From positions 2,368,380 through 2,432,379 of the forward strand of contig NZ_VDBO01000001.1 of assembly GCF_005930355.1 (NCBI RefSeq): a stretch of 64,000 nucleotides of DNA, read 5' to 3'. Origin of the DNA: Paenibacillus sinopodophylli. GTDB lineage: Bacteria; Bacillota; Bacilli; Paenibacillales; Paenibacillaceae. A program made the translations under genes and the position numbers. Positions 8,383-17,160 of this stretch are shown piece by piece (the stretch's first letter is position 1; each line of letters starts with the position of its first letter). The notes under the pieces were generated by a model. The model saw only the letters and a list, made by a program, of their open reading frames with translations. It did no database searches and had not been told where the DNA came from.

Positions 8383-9618
8383 TTATCGGCGCATGAGGCA
8401 TAATACCGCAATGTCGTCGGATTGAGGCGCGCCGTCCGCGAACATGAATACGTCCATTAGCAGCGCATCAATGATTTCTGCACTGGAATAGCCGGATGTT
8501 TGTGACAAAAATTGCTGCAGCCGATTCGTGGAATACTGCTCCTGAAGTGCATTCTCGGCTTCTGTAATACCATCTGTATAAAGTACAAACCGATCACCTC
8601 GGTCCAGCACGATCCGCTGGTCATGGTAGGTGAATTCAGGGAAAGAGCCAAGCGGTATCCCTTTAGGCAGCTTGATTGGAATGACCGTTCCGTCCTCCTT
8701 AACAATATAAGGCGTACAATGTCCGCCATCGCTAAGCACAACCTCGCCTGTTACGATATTGAGCACCCCGCATACAATTGTGGCGAACAGCTGCGCATTA
8801 TCCGTACATAGCTCATCATTTACCTTCTCCAGCAGTTCGCCCGGTGTAAGGTTCGAGTTCATTTTCCCTTTAATAAGAGACAGTGTCATTGCCATAAACA
8901 GTGCTGCCGGTATGCCTTTGTCAGATACATCTCCTAATGTGAAAAAAAGATGGTCCTCATCGATTTTGAAAAAATTGTAAAAATCGCCTCCGACCTCCTT
9001 TGCCGACTTCAAGAGCGCGCATACGTCAAAGGGCTCATTCGCCGAAGGCATCGTCGTTGGCAGAAAGCTCAGTTGAATGCTTCCAGCAATCTGCAGCTCA
9101 TTCTCCAGACGATCCTTTAACGCGGTTGCATGCTGCAACTCACTAACCGATTCCTCAAGCGCCTCGAATTGCCTTGCGGTATCGAGAGCAAGTGCCAGCG
9201 GGCCTGCAAACTTGGTCAGCATTTCGTAGTCCGCTTCCTTAAATACGAGACTCCCGCTCTTCGCGGTAGCCTCTAGCATACCGATACTGCGTCCTCTAGC
9301 CGACATCGGAACGGTTAATTTGTCAGCTTTAAAACTTCCAACGGACACATTCGAATTCAGCACCGATGAGTCGGAATGCTCATTTCCTGTTTGTTGAACA
9401 AGAGCGACTGCTGCCTCATCGGCAAATAGCAGCTGGTTAGCTGCTGTATTGACTGAGTCCAGCAGCTCCGGTTCATGCAAGAAGGAGTGAACCTTTGTGT
9501 TCCAATCAAGAAGCAGCTCCGCATGTTTCAGCTTTTTGACAAGCTGGCGATTGCGAACATACAAGTAGGACGCAGCACCTAGGCCTGCTGCACCGATAAT
9601 TATATAGAATAAAGGCAA
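8383..9618 (-). CDS. PP2C/SpoIIE-type serine phosphatase with N-terminal membrane anchor and GAF-like domain
   Basis: 411 aa from a TTG start (AAAGGCGG upstream). Residues 1-20 form one membrane helix. A GAF-like region covers about 50-165, then a short coiled coil (ELQHATALKDRLENELQIAG), then the SpoIIE/RsbU phosphatase domain: VGGDFYNFF, LGDVSDKGIPAALFMA, SDGGHCTPYI and VLYTDGITEAEN carry the metal-binding aspartates. The family dephosphorylates STAS anti-anti-sigma proteins. Its likely substrate is the STAS protein encoded 37 nt upstream, and it leads directly into the eCIS ATPase gene. Confidence 0.9.
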   Translation of the reverse strand: MPLFYIIIGAAGLGAASYLYVRNRQLVKKLKHAELLLDWNTKVHSFLHEPELLDSVNTAANQLLFADEAAVALVQQTGNEHSDSSVLNSNVSVGSFKADKLTVPMSARGRSIGMLEATAKSGSLVFKEADYEMLTKFAGPLALALDTARQFEALEESVSELQHATALKDRLENELQIAGSIQLSFLPTTMPSANEPFDVCALLKSAKEVGGDFYNFFKIDEDHLFFTLGDVSDKGIPAALFMAMTLSLIKGKMNSNLTPGELLEKVNDELCTDNAQLFATIVCGVLNIVTGEVVLSDGGHCTPYIVKEDGTVIPIKLPKGIPLGSFPEFTYHDQRIVLDRGDRFVLYTDGITEAENALQEQYSTNRLQQFLSQTSGYSSAEIIDALLMDVFMFADGAPQSDDIAVLCLMRR

Positions 9619-9655
9619 TATCGGTACCGCCTTTCCTGATTCAGCTCAGCAGCCA

Positions 9656-10000
9656 TTATACGCTAGCTCCTAGTTTCTCCAGCGCCTCATCGCGCGTTGT
9701 TGCCATCTCGAGTATCGTCGTAAAGCCAGACATTTCGAATACGTCATAAACCTGCTCTCCGAGACAGGCACACACCATCCGGCCCTTGGATGCTCTCAGC
9801 TTCTTCGCCGCCACCAGTATGACGCGCAATCCGGCGCTGCTTATGTACTGCAAATTGGTGAAATCAAATATGAACTGCTGCTTTCCTTCAGCAAACAGCT
9901 TGAGGAAGGCTTGCTCCGCCACCGTAGCATTATTCCCGTCCAACCTGCCTTCTAATGGAATAATCGTGACCCCATTCAGCTCCGTTGCTTCTATATTCAT
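9656..10000 (-). CDS. STAS-domain anti-sigma factor antagonist
   Basis: 114 aa, a single STAS domain: TIIPLEGRLDGNNA, FIFDFTNLQYISSAGLRVIL. The SSAG motif holds the serine that partner kinases phosphorylate in SpoIIAA/RsbV proteins. It lies 17 nt after the kinase gene and before the phosphatase gene, giving a complete three-part partner switch. No sigma factor gene adjoins it, so the output is unknown and may be non-transcriptional. Confidence 0.9.
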   Translation of the reverse strand: MNIEATELNGVTIIPLEGRLDGNNATVAEQAFLKLFAEGKQQFIFDFTNLQYISSAGLRVILVAAKKLRASKGRMVCACLGEQVYDVFEMSGFTTILEMATTRDEALEKLGASV

Positions 10001-10017
10001 GTTTTGTATCCTCCCGC

Positions 10018-10479
10018 TTACTCTTGATCATCATTCTGATGGGTGAAGCCAAATTGCTTGCGCATGCGGAACCGATTAAGGCCTCCTGCATATTCGTAAT
10101 GAATGTCATCCATAAGCCGTTTCACGAAAAATATGCCCAACCCGCCAATTGGACGATCCTCTAACTCCAGCAATGTCAGCGGGTCTGCTGTCTGCAAAGG
10201 ATTGAATGGCACTCCGCCGTCTTCTATTTTTACCTCCACACTGCTTGGGGAGGCTTGAATCAGAACATCAATATGATGCTCCCCCCCCGACGGGAAACCG
10301 TAATTCACAATGTTGACGACAAGCTCCTCGCATGCCAGTGACAGGTCAAGAACCGCACGCTCCGGCCAGCCGACCTCAGCGCCGATCTCTTCCAATCCTT
10401 CATTCAAGCGATGAAGCTCATCCATCCGGTTGCTCAGCTTTATCTCGCGATCGATAGGGAATTGCCAATCGTTCGACAT
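10018..10479 (-). CDS. RsbW/SpoIIAB-like serine kinase (HATPase_c_2)
   Basis: 153 aa. GHKL ATPase motifs: N-box ACEELVVNIVNYG (about 50-62), G1 IEDGGVPFNP, G2 GGLGIFFVKRLMD. Such kinases phosphorylate a STAS antagonist and bind a sigma factor or another target when the antagonist is phosphorylated. GGGAGGTAGTGC precedes the ATG. A 127-nt gap separates it from the response regulator gene, leaving room for a separate promoter. Confidence 0.88.
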   Translation of the reverse strand: MSNDWQFPIDREIKLSNRMDELHRLNEGLEEIGAEVGWPERAVLDLSLACEELVVNIVNYGFPSGGEHHIDVLIQASPSSVEVKIEDGGVPFNPLQTADPLTLLELEDRPIGGLGIFFVKRLMDDIHYEYAGGLNRFRMRKQFGFTHQNDDQE

Positions 10480-10606
10480 GCACTACCTCCCAATTGAATC
10501 TGACCTGCCGCTCTCTAGCTATACGACTTTAATAGTTCTACGAATCTTGTCTGAATCCTGCAAACCATGTCGAAATGTTTGAAGTCTGCCCATGCGCCGT
10601 ATAGCA

Positions 10607-11305
10607 TCATTCGACCATCCCTTGCTCGAAGGCGTATCTTGTCAGTTGAACGCGGTTATCCAAGTGCAGCTTCTGCAAAATATTTTTGAGATGATTTTTG
10701 ATTGTATGCTCCGACAAGCCGAGCTCGGTGGCAATCTCACGGTTGGATGCACCAGTGGCCACACTCTCGAGCACCTCCTTCTCCCTTTCTGTAAGCGGAG
10801 TCGTAATCATCGCGTCATCCTTATACCGAACCTGAGCTCGACTAGCTGTTTTCTTGATCTCCTTTGGCTTGCTTGCCGAAAACTCCTGAAGCAGACGGAA
10901 GGCAAGCTCCTTAGACATCGGGGCCTCATCCAAAGAAATCGCGCGCAAATACTCTAGCCAAGCGGAAGGGGCTAGATTTTTGAGCAAATAGCCCTGTGCA
11001 CCGCGCTTTATCGCTTCGAATAAATGTGTAATATCATCTGATACCGTAACCATTACTATCTTTAATGAAGGTTTAGCCTGCTTCAACTGAAGCGTCGCTT
11101 CCAGACCGCCCATTCCTGGCATATTAATATCCATTAATACCAAATCCGGCTCCAGCTTCTCCAGTGCTGCAATAGCTTCCTCGCCGCTTGCAGCCTCGCC
11201 GATGACCGTGAAGGAATCGTCGCTCATTACGATATCCCGCATGCCCTCTCTGCCGTGAGGATGATCATCGACCAAAAAAACGCGCACCATTGCTGCTTCG
11301 TTCAT
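10607..11305 (-). CDS. LuxR/NarL-family response regulator
   Basis: 232 aa. Receiver domain with VFLVDDHPHGREGM, phospho-acceptor in LVLMDINMPGMGG (about residue 59), VTVSDD and YLLKNLAPS. C-terminal LuxR helix-turn-helix LTEREKEVLESVATGASNRE and LSEHTIKNHLKNILQKL. The start overlaps the histidine kinase stop as ATGA. It probably regulates genes near this locus; whether these include the eCIS genes cannot be read from the sequence. Confidence 0.92.
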   Translation of the reverse strand: MNEAAMVRVFLVDDHPHGREGMRDIVMSDDSFTVIGEAASGEEAIAALEKLEPDLVLMDINMPGMGGLEATLQLKQAKPSLKIVMVTVSDDITHLFEAIKRGAQGYLLKNLAPSAWLEYLRAISLDEAPMSKELAFRLLQEFSASKPKEIKKTASRAQVRYKDDAMITTPLTEREKEVLESVATGASNREIATELGLSEHTIKNHLKNILQKLHLDNRVQLTRYAFEQGMVE

Positions 11306-12159
11306 GATTTGCCGCTCCCTCCGCTAATTAAAACTGTCGTTCCATGTGGCTTTGTCTCCTTGACCAATAAGCGCCAGCCCATTGCATCCGCCCGTTCCTG
11401 CATCATTCTTACTCCATACTTTCCGTTTCCATATAGCATCTCCTCCGTGGTTCCTCCACCGTCATCTGCAATGCTGCATTGGAATTCAGCTTGCTTCCTA
11501 TCGGCTTGAGGCTCGCTCTCGCAGCGAATGAGAATATGCTCAGCTTTCGCATGCTTCTGCACATTCATGAGCGCTTCGCGCATGATAGCAAGCAGCTCAA
11601 CCTTCTGTTTATGAGACAGCGAGCCCTCTTGCAAATGCCACTCTACCTTCGTCTGTATGCCGCAGGATTGCTCCATTTCGGCTGTTAAGTGATGAATGCT
11701 TTGCATCCATGACAAATCCACAGGAATCGGCGAATCCTGCAAATTAGCAATCGACTGACGCACGTCATCATACACATGCCTGACCGTCCTTCTAATTTGC
11801 TCCGTCGTTTCCTGCGTATCGTCCATTGTCTTCGCACGTCCGAGCTTATCCAGCTTCACCGACAGCATAAACAGTGATTGCGAGATCCCGTCATGAAGCT
11901 CTCTGGCAAGCTGCTCGCGTTCCTCGAAAGCCGCTTTTACGACCTGCTCCCGCTGCAGTGACTCCTGCATGCTCTCCAGCTTGGAGAATAAAGCCCGCAG
12001 CAAGGTCAGCGTAATGACGAATACGAACACAGGAGCCAGCACGTTACCCAGCTCCATAGAAATAAAGGGAAGGAGCAAAGCATGTCGCAAATACTCCCAC
12101 AAACCAATCGCAACGGTCGGTATCCACAGAATCAGCCATTTTAGCCATTTGTACGACAT
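11302..12159 (-). CDS. Sensor histidine kinase, HisKA_3 (NarL-partner) type
   Basis: 285 aa from the ATG at 12159, chosen because GGGAGGA sits 9 nt upstream; an in-frame ATG at 12201 overlaps the previous gene and lacks a site. Two membrane helices lie near residues 5-60 with little external sequence, so it may sense the membrane or a partner protein. The dimerisation box EREQLARELHDGISQSLFML holds the phospho-histidine. The ATPase domain has REALMNVQKHAKAEHI and ADDGGGTTEEM. It pairs with the response regulator downstream. Confidence 0.9.
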   Translation of the reverse strand: MSYKWLKWLILWIPTVAIGLWEYLRHALLLPFISMELGNVLAPVFVFVITLTLLRALFSKLESMQESLQREQVVKAAFEEREQLARELHDGISQSLFMLSVKLDKLGRAKTMDDTQETTEQIRRTVRHVYDDVRQSIANLQDSPIPVDLSWMQSIHHLTAEMEQSCGIQTKVEWHLQEGSLSHKQKVELLAIMREALMNVQKHAKAEHILIRCESEPQADRKQAEFQCSIADDGGGTTEEMLYGNGKYGVRMMQERADAMGWRLLVKETKPHGTTVLISGGSGKS

Positions 12160-12181
12160 GTCCTTTGCTCCTCCCTTTAGC

Positions 12182-13591
12182 TTAATCATTGCGGAATGCA
12201 ATCATTTTCCTCGTTATTGCGTCTGATTGATCTGTTATAAGCAATTCTGCTTCCCAAGCTCCACGATACGGAAGCTCCACTTTTTTTGCGCCGTAATCCG
12301 TTTCGGTAAAACCCGGAAATTCTAAATAATCGTCACCGCTGTCACTTTGAAGAATAGCCTCGATTGCTTTTGCTTTTGGGTGATCCACAGAGCGGAATGT
12401 AAGCTTTACTGAGGCGGGGGCTCCAAGCTGCTCCGGCAGCCATATTTTGAGCGAAATACGGTTAGGACCTGGACCGTTAGGTGTAATGTTCAACGTGTAA
12501 TGCAGATTGTCCCCCATTACGTGATGGGATAATGGCTCAGTATTTGGAACAGGACTAATATAAGTGAAGATGCTAGCTACAATAAGAACTGACAGCATCA
12601 TTAGTCCATCCAGCTTGAGCAGTTTACTGCTCGGCAGCTTATGCTGTTTGACACGCCGGCGCAGCAAGAAACCCGTGAACGCAATAATGATCACGAACAC
12701 GACTTTCGCCAGGAGCATAATCCCCCAGCTTGTATAGATCAAATAGCGCCATGAAGGCAGCAATAGCATCGTCATACCAATTCCGCTAACGCTAAGCAGC
12801 AAGATCGACAGCCACGCCGCGCGCATGAAGCGCTCTGCGAATCTCCCTGCTTCCTTACGGTCTGCCCGCCAGAACAATAACAGCAGGAGCAACCCTCCAG
12901 CCCACAGCGCAGAGCACGCAATATGTATAAAGTCGAGAACAATTGCAAACGAATTGCTTGGCAGCGCAAGCACATGTCCATTGAAGCTTTCGGCAGCGGC
13001 AAGCAGCAGCGCCCAAAGAATCCGCAGTGGATCTTGCAGTCGGAGCACCACAAATCCAAGCAGAGTGAGCACAATAATCGCTAGCCATGATTGACCAGTT
13101 GAGGTTTCCGTCAGAATTCTCATCCATTCGCGCGGACTGCCGTCATCATAACCTTTCAAAAGCTGGCTGATATGAACGAATACAAACAGCAACGCAGTGA
13201 TAAGCAGCGTCCGCATGGCCAATAGGCTCCACCTGTCGACCAGCATTCGCTGCGTATCCTTTTTGTCTGCAGGTATGGCGATCGACCACAGCATGATGCC
13301 CGCTGCAAACATAAATGCAAAGTAATAGGCGATCCTGACCGAGAAAAACAACGCCTCCTGCACGGTTATTCCATTATCCGTATGCCCTTCCGTCGTATGA
13401 TTATGGCCTACCTGCTCATGGGGGTCGAACGAAGTTCCCTCCAATGCAGTTAAAGGAGCCGCAACAATCTGAGATGGTGCCAGCACTAGAAGCCAGAATA
13501 CGCCTAACAGAAGAATAAGCATACTGATCGATCTATAGCTCGTCCACCTTACAGACGTTAATGGATTTCTACAAAACTTTTGAATACTCAA
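12182..13591 (-). CDS. CopD-family membrane protein with C-terminal FixH/YtkA-like domain
   Basis: 469 aa from a TTG start. It has an N-terminal membrane helix or signal segment, then a His-rich extracellular patch (GHNHTTEGHTDN, about residue 64-75) where related proteins carry a CopC domain, about eight membrane helices with the CopD core (FIHIACSALWAGGLLLLLLF), and an external C-terminal beta domain (about 365-469). CopD proteins are linked to copper import or handling. It ends close to the histidine kinase start, so it may be the sensed or regulated partner of that pair. Confidence 0.8.
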   Translation of the reverse strand: MSIQKFCRNPLTSVRWTSYRSISMLILLLGVFWLLVLAPSQIVAAPLTALEGTSFDPHEQVGHNHTTEGHTDNGITVQEALFFSVRIAYYFAFMFAAGIMLWSIAIPADKKDTQRMLVDRWSLLAMRTLLITALLFVFVHISQLLKGYDDGSPREWMRILTETSTGQSWLAIIVLTLLGFVVLRLQDPLRILWALLLAAAESFNGHVLALPSNSFAIVLDFIHIACSALWAGGLLLLLLFWRADRKEAGRFAERFMRAAWLSILLLSVSGIGMTMLLLPSWRYLIYTSWGIMLLAKVVFVIIIAFTGFLLRRRVKQHKLPSSKLLKLDGLMMLSVLIVASIFTYISPVPNTEPLSHHVMGDNLHYTLNITPNGPGPNRISLKIWLPEQLGAPASVKLTFRSVDHPKAKAIEAILQSDSGDDYLEFPGFTETDYGAKKVELPYRGAWEAELLITDQSDAITRKMIAFRND

Positions 13592-13761
13592 ACTGTTGTC
13601 ACTTCCCTTTATGTCATTCTGCTTTAGTGTACTAGACCGCTGTCAAAAGAACAATTGCCTGCCCCTGAATGGCTGCTGCATTCTTCTGCATGTATGGTGC
13701 ATAACAAGGGGATATAAAGCTCATTCTACAAATTAACCAACCTTTAGGAGGAAATGAACCT

Positions 13762-13914
13762 ATGATAGACAAAGATTACCGAATTGCCGAGCTTAGCGGC
13801 CAAAATGATGCTTTAGATGCTATTCGCAAGCTGGAGCAGCAGTTGACGACGGTCTGCGGCACCGAAGTTGCTTTGATTGCTTATGCGGCGGAACTTGAGG
13901 ATGACCGAGAGTAG
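13762..13914 (+). CDS. Small conserved-looking acidic protein, 50 aa
   Basis: ATG at 13762 follows an excellent AGGAGGAAATGAACCT site, and the frame reads MIDKDYRIAELSGQNDALDA, then IRKLEQQL and VALIAYAAELEDDRE before TAG. Composition is protein-like and a short amphipathic helix is likely. No family is recognised. It stands alone between divergent CopD and a convergent GGCT-like gene. Confidence 0.7.
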   Translation: MIDKDYRIAELSGQNDALDAIRKLEQQLTTVCGTEVALIAYAAELEDDRE

Positions 13915-13950
13915 CAGCGTATCTGCAGCATTAATGTATAGCAGACAGAA

Positions 13951-13999
13951 TAAGGGCATGTTCCCAGCACGTGAAGGCCTGCGTGAAACCATGCCTTTA
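13951..13999. terminator. Probable bidirectional terminator
   Basis: AAGGGCATG and CATGCCTTT arms enclose a CACG/CGTG inner stem, with T-rich flanks on both sides. It separates the small gene from the convergent GGCT-like gene. Confidence 0.6.
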
Positions 14000-14000
14000 T

Positions 14001-14414
14001 TTATTCGGCTTCCTTCTGCTTACTTGCATAGTAATCAGGCCAATAGTCTTGCTCAATAGCTGGATAACCATGCGCGACTCCCCATACATACGCCCAGCCT
14101 GCTGCTGCTGCATCTTTAGAATCACATAGCCAAGCACGCTCATAATCATTGCTTTCCTCAATGCCGCTAAAAGCCTCTAAGATGTCCATTGCTGCGAGCC
14201 CTTCTCTATCGACGACAATCCATTGCCCACGTATAATACTATTGCGCATGCTTGCAATATCATCACGGACAGCTGCCGGGTAATCCCCGCAATCTACCAG
14301 CCTTGCTTCTATCCATCCCTCTCTGCTGCTGGCTTTTAAGTAAGGTGAGACGACATGATGATTGCTTTGACCAGGCAATAACGTACCATATATAAAAACA
14401 GAGATTTGATCCAT
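14001..14414 (-). CDS. Gamma-glutamylcyclotransferase-like (GGCT/AIG2) protein
   Basis: 137 aa. Starts MDQISVFIYGTLLPGQSNHH; the YGTL loop binds the substrate carboxyls in this family. A central acidic segment EAFSGIEESNDYER carries the likely catalytic glutamate region. The fold releases 5-oxoproline from gamma-glutamyl compounds, but substrates vary widely. The start at 14414 has GGAGTGTTGC upstream. Confidence 0.82.
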   Translation of the reverse strand: MDQISVFIYGTLLPGQSNHHVVSPYLKASSREGWIEARLVDCGDYPAAVRDDIASMRNSIIRGQWIVVDREGLAAMDILEAFSGIEESNDYERAWLCDSKDAAAAGWAYVWGVAHGYPAIEQDYWPDYYASKQKEAE

Positions 14415-14483
14415 CCTGCAACACTCCTTCCCTGTCCTATCCTTTATATTTATCTAGATTTGCACGGAGGTGGTTTTCTCAAT

Positions 14484-15368
14484 ATGGAATTGCATCAGCC
14501 TTATGGCTCATTTGGTTACAGATTTCAAGACTCTCCAGAGCTACCGATCTACCAGCTGTTCGCCACCGGCTATCAAGAAATACGTGATCCAGACTATTAC
14601 TGGGATGGCATGAAACGAATTGACGGTCCTCTCTATCTGCTGCAATACACCGTATCCGGCTTCGGAGAGTTTAGAGTAGGAAGTCAAACCTATAATATTC
14701 AGCCTGGTATGGCGTTTCTAGCTGAAATTCCAGGCGATCATCATTATGGGCTGCCTGCTGGAAGCGATCACTGGACATTCTACTTCGTCCTCTTCCGTCA
14801 GCGGCATTTGAAGGAGGTTTGGTCCGAGCTGCTGGAAGCCGTTGGCGCGACGCCAACATTCGAGCAATCGAGCGCAGTCGTCCGAGCACTGCAAGTATTA
14901 TATGCGGAAGCAAGCATGAATCGCATTCAGAACAGCTACCAAGCATCAGCGCTAGTCTATCGACTGATGATGGAGCTGCTGCAGGCGAGTACCGCTCAAC
15001 TGCTGGAGCGATCAGGCTGGCCGCAGCCGATCAAACAGGCAGTGGCCTTCATGGAAGCCGAATATGCTCATTTGCAAAGCCTTGATGATACTGCTGAAGC
15101 AGCTGGCCTCTCTAAATATTATTTTACGCGAATGTTCAAAAGGACAACAGGTATCTCTCCTATGGATTATGTGACGAAGCTGCGAATTGAGAAAGCGGTC
15201 AGCTTGCTCCGCAGCAGCTCACTATCTGTCGAAGAAATCGCATTCGCCGTCGGTTATGCAAGCGGCAGCTACTTCAGCAAAGTGTTTCGCAGCCGTATTG
15301 GGTTTCCGCCAGCCGATTTCCGGCTTGCCAAGGAGCTTCCGTCGATGGATCGACTGCAATTCGATTAG
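14484..15368 (+). CDS. AraC-family transcriptional regulator with N-terminal cupin sugar-sensing domain
   Basis: 294 aa from the ATG at 14484, which has GGAGGTGG 10 nt upstream; an upstream in-frame ATG at 14406 has no such site. The N-terminal AraC-binding cupin (YLLQYTVSGFGEFRVG, IQPGMAFLAEIPGDHHYG) is followed by two helix-turn-helix motifs (TAEAAGLSKYYFTRMFKRTT and VEEIAFAVGYASGSYFSKVF). It lies 109 nt before the alpha-galactosidase gene on the same strand and probably activates it in response to a galactoside. Confidence 0.92.
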   Translation: MELHQPYGSFGYRFQDSPELPIYQLFATGYQEIRDPDYYWDGMKRIDGPLYLLQYTVSGFGEFRVGSQTYNIQPGMAFLAEIPGDHHYGLPAGSDHWTFYFVLFRQRHLKEVWSELLEAVGATPTFEQSSAVVRALQVLYAEASMNRIQNSYQASALVYRLMMELLQASTAQLLERSGWPQPIKQAVAFMEAEYAHLQSLDDTAEAAGLSKYYFTRMFKRTTGISPMDYVTKLRIEKAVSLLRSSSLSVEEIAFAVGYASGSYFSKVFRSRIGFPPADFRLAKELPSMDRLQFD

Positions 15369-15477
15369 AGAGCAATATTTTACATCTTAACGCAATAATT
15401 TGTGCTAGTCATCGACTACCATTTCGTTCTAGGATAATTGCATAGAGCAATATTACGTTTAGAGAGGAAGATATCGG

Positions 15478-16758
15478 ATGACAAATCATCTTCAATTCGC
15501 AGCTACACCGCCAATGGGCTGGAACAGCTGGGACTGTTACGGTGCCAGTGTAAGAGAGGACGAGGTTCGCGGTAACGCAGCCTACATGGCCGAGCATTTG
15601 AAAGCTTTCGGCTGGGAGTATGTCGTCGTTGATATTCAATGGTATGAGCCGGGAGCTAACTCTTCACAATACCGCGCCTTCGTACCGCTTGAGATGGACG
15701 AGTACTCGCGCTTGCAACCGGCAGTCAACCGTTTCCCATCCGCTGAGGGTGGGAAAGGCTTCAAGCCTCTTGCTGATTATGTCCATTCACTTGGTTTGAA
15801 ATTCGGCATTCACATTATGAGAGGCATCCCTCGTCAAGCCGTTCATGCGGATACGAAGCTGCTTGGTACAGATGTAACCGCTCGTCAGATTGCGCATCCG
15901 AACTCGATCTGTCCTTGGAACACCGATATGTACGGCGTTGATGCTTCCAAGGATGGTGCTCAGCAATACTACAATTCTCTGTTTGACTTATACGCTTCAT
16001 GGGGTGTCGACTTCGTCAAGGTGGATGACATTGCCGCTTCCAGACTCTATGGTATTCATTTGGACGAAATCAAACTCATTCATCAAGCGATTGCACAGTG
16101 CGGCAGGCCGATGGTACTTAGTCTCTCGCCAGGACCCGCTCCGTTAGAGCATGCCGATGCACTTGCGGATCATGCCAACATGTGGCGTATGACCGATGAT
16201 TATTGGGATCTATGGCCCTTGCTGCATGAGATGTTCGAGCGCTGCGAGAAATGGGCGCCGCATGTCAATGAAGGGGCGTGGCCGGATTGCGATATGCTCC
16301 CGCTCGGACATCTTGGCATACGCTCCGTAGATGGCGGCGGCAGTGATCGCTGGACTCGCTTTACGAGGGACGAGCAGGTAACGATGATGTCGCTGTGGGC
16401 AATCTTCCGGTCGCCGCTAATGTTCGGTGGGGAAATGCGTGACAATGACGAATGGACCTTGTCACTGCTCACAAACTCCGAGGTGCTTGATTTGCATCGC
16501 AATGGCAGAGGCGCACGTCAGCTGTACCGTGAAGAAGAGCGCGTTGCATGGGTTGCTGAGGATGCTTCGGGTACGAAGTTCGTCGCTTTGTTTAATACTG
16601 GCGAGCAGGAAGCATCCGTTGGTGTATCCTTGGAGCAGCTTGGGCTGACTCGAGCTCCGCAAGTACGCAACCTTTGGACTCAGGAGGATCTGGGCACGCT
16701 CGATGAGCTCTCCTTTTCGCTGCCTCCGCACAGCTCGCTTCTACTCAAATTGCAATAA
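15478..16758 (+). CDS. Glycoside hydrolase family 27, alpha-galactosidase-like
   Basis: 426 aa. N-terminal TPPMGWNSWDCYG is the GH27 hallmark. WEYVVVDIQWYEP follows, the nucleophile aspartate lies in DFVKVDDIA (about residue 181), and the acid/base aspartate in WRMTDDYWD (about 240). No signal peptide, so it is cytoplasmic and needs imported oligosaccharides. Activity could be alpha-galactosidase, alpha-N-acetylgalactosaminidase or beta-L-arabinopyranosidase. AGAGAGGAAGATATCGG precedes the ATG. The preceding AraC gene is the obvious regulator. Confidence 0.9.
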   Translation: MTNHLQFAATPPMGWNSWDCYGASVREDEVRGNAAYMAEHLKAFGWEYVVVDIQWYEPGANSSQYRAFVPLEMDEYSRLQPAVNRFPSAEGGKGFKPLADYVHSLGLKFGIHIMRGIPRQAVHADTKLLGTDVTARQIAHPNSICPWNTDMYGVDASKDGAQQYYNSLFDLYASWGVDFVKVDDIAASRLYGIHLDEIKLIHQAIAQCGRPMVLSLSPGPAPLEHADALADHANMWRMTDDYWDLWPLLHEMFERCEKWAPHVNEGAWPDCDMLPLGHLGIRSVDGGGSDRWTRFTRDEQVTMMSLWAIFRSPLMFGGEMRDNDEWTLSLLTNSEVLDLHRNGRGARQLYREEERVAWVAEDASGTKFVALFNTGEQEASVGVSLEQLGLTRAPQVRNLWTQEDLGTLDELSFSLPPHSSLLLKLQ

Positions 16759-16783
16759 TATAAACTATTGTGAAATGCGAATA

Positions 16784-16829
16784 AAAACCGTAATAAACGC
16801 CTATTTCGGTGTTTATTACGGTTTTTTTT
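16784..16829 (+). terminator. Intrinsic terminator after the GH27 gene
   Basis: Near-perfect stem AAAACCGTAATAAAC / GTTTATTACGGTTTT followed by eight T. The rest of the 16759-17160 gap shows only AT-rich leader sequence before the glutamate dehydrogenase gene; no other element was seen. Confidence 0.92.
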
Positions 16830-17160
16830 GCAGAAAAGAGCGGCTTATTTCGTTAATTCTTACTTAGCCAATGACTCTGAAGATTCTTCACCCAAGCTTT
16901 CTCGTGCTTTTCAAACCATCCTCCCACACACCTTCCGATTGTGTTGAAGTGCGCGACTAGCGACGCGGTAAGTGGTATGAGTGGTTGGTTAAGTTGTGGT
17001 GAGCCAATCCGTTCATGCGCCATTTCCTCTATCGAATCGCAGCTGCCTACTCCACTTGCTTTGGCTTAATCGATCCAGTATGTTACAGTTAGAGTTCCGA
17101 TGCGAGCTTATTCGCAACGGAAATATCTCATTCCTGAAAGACAGAGGAGGTCGTTTAGTT

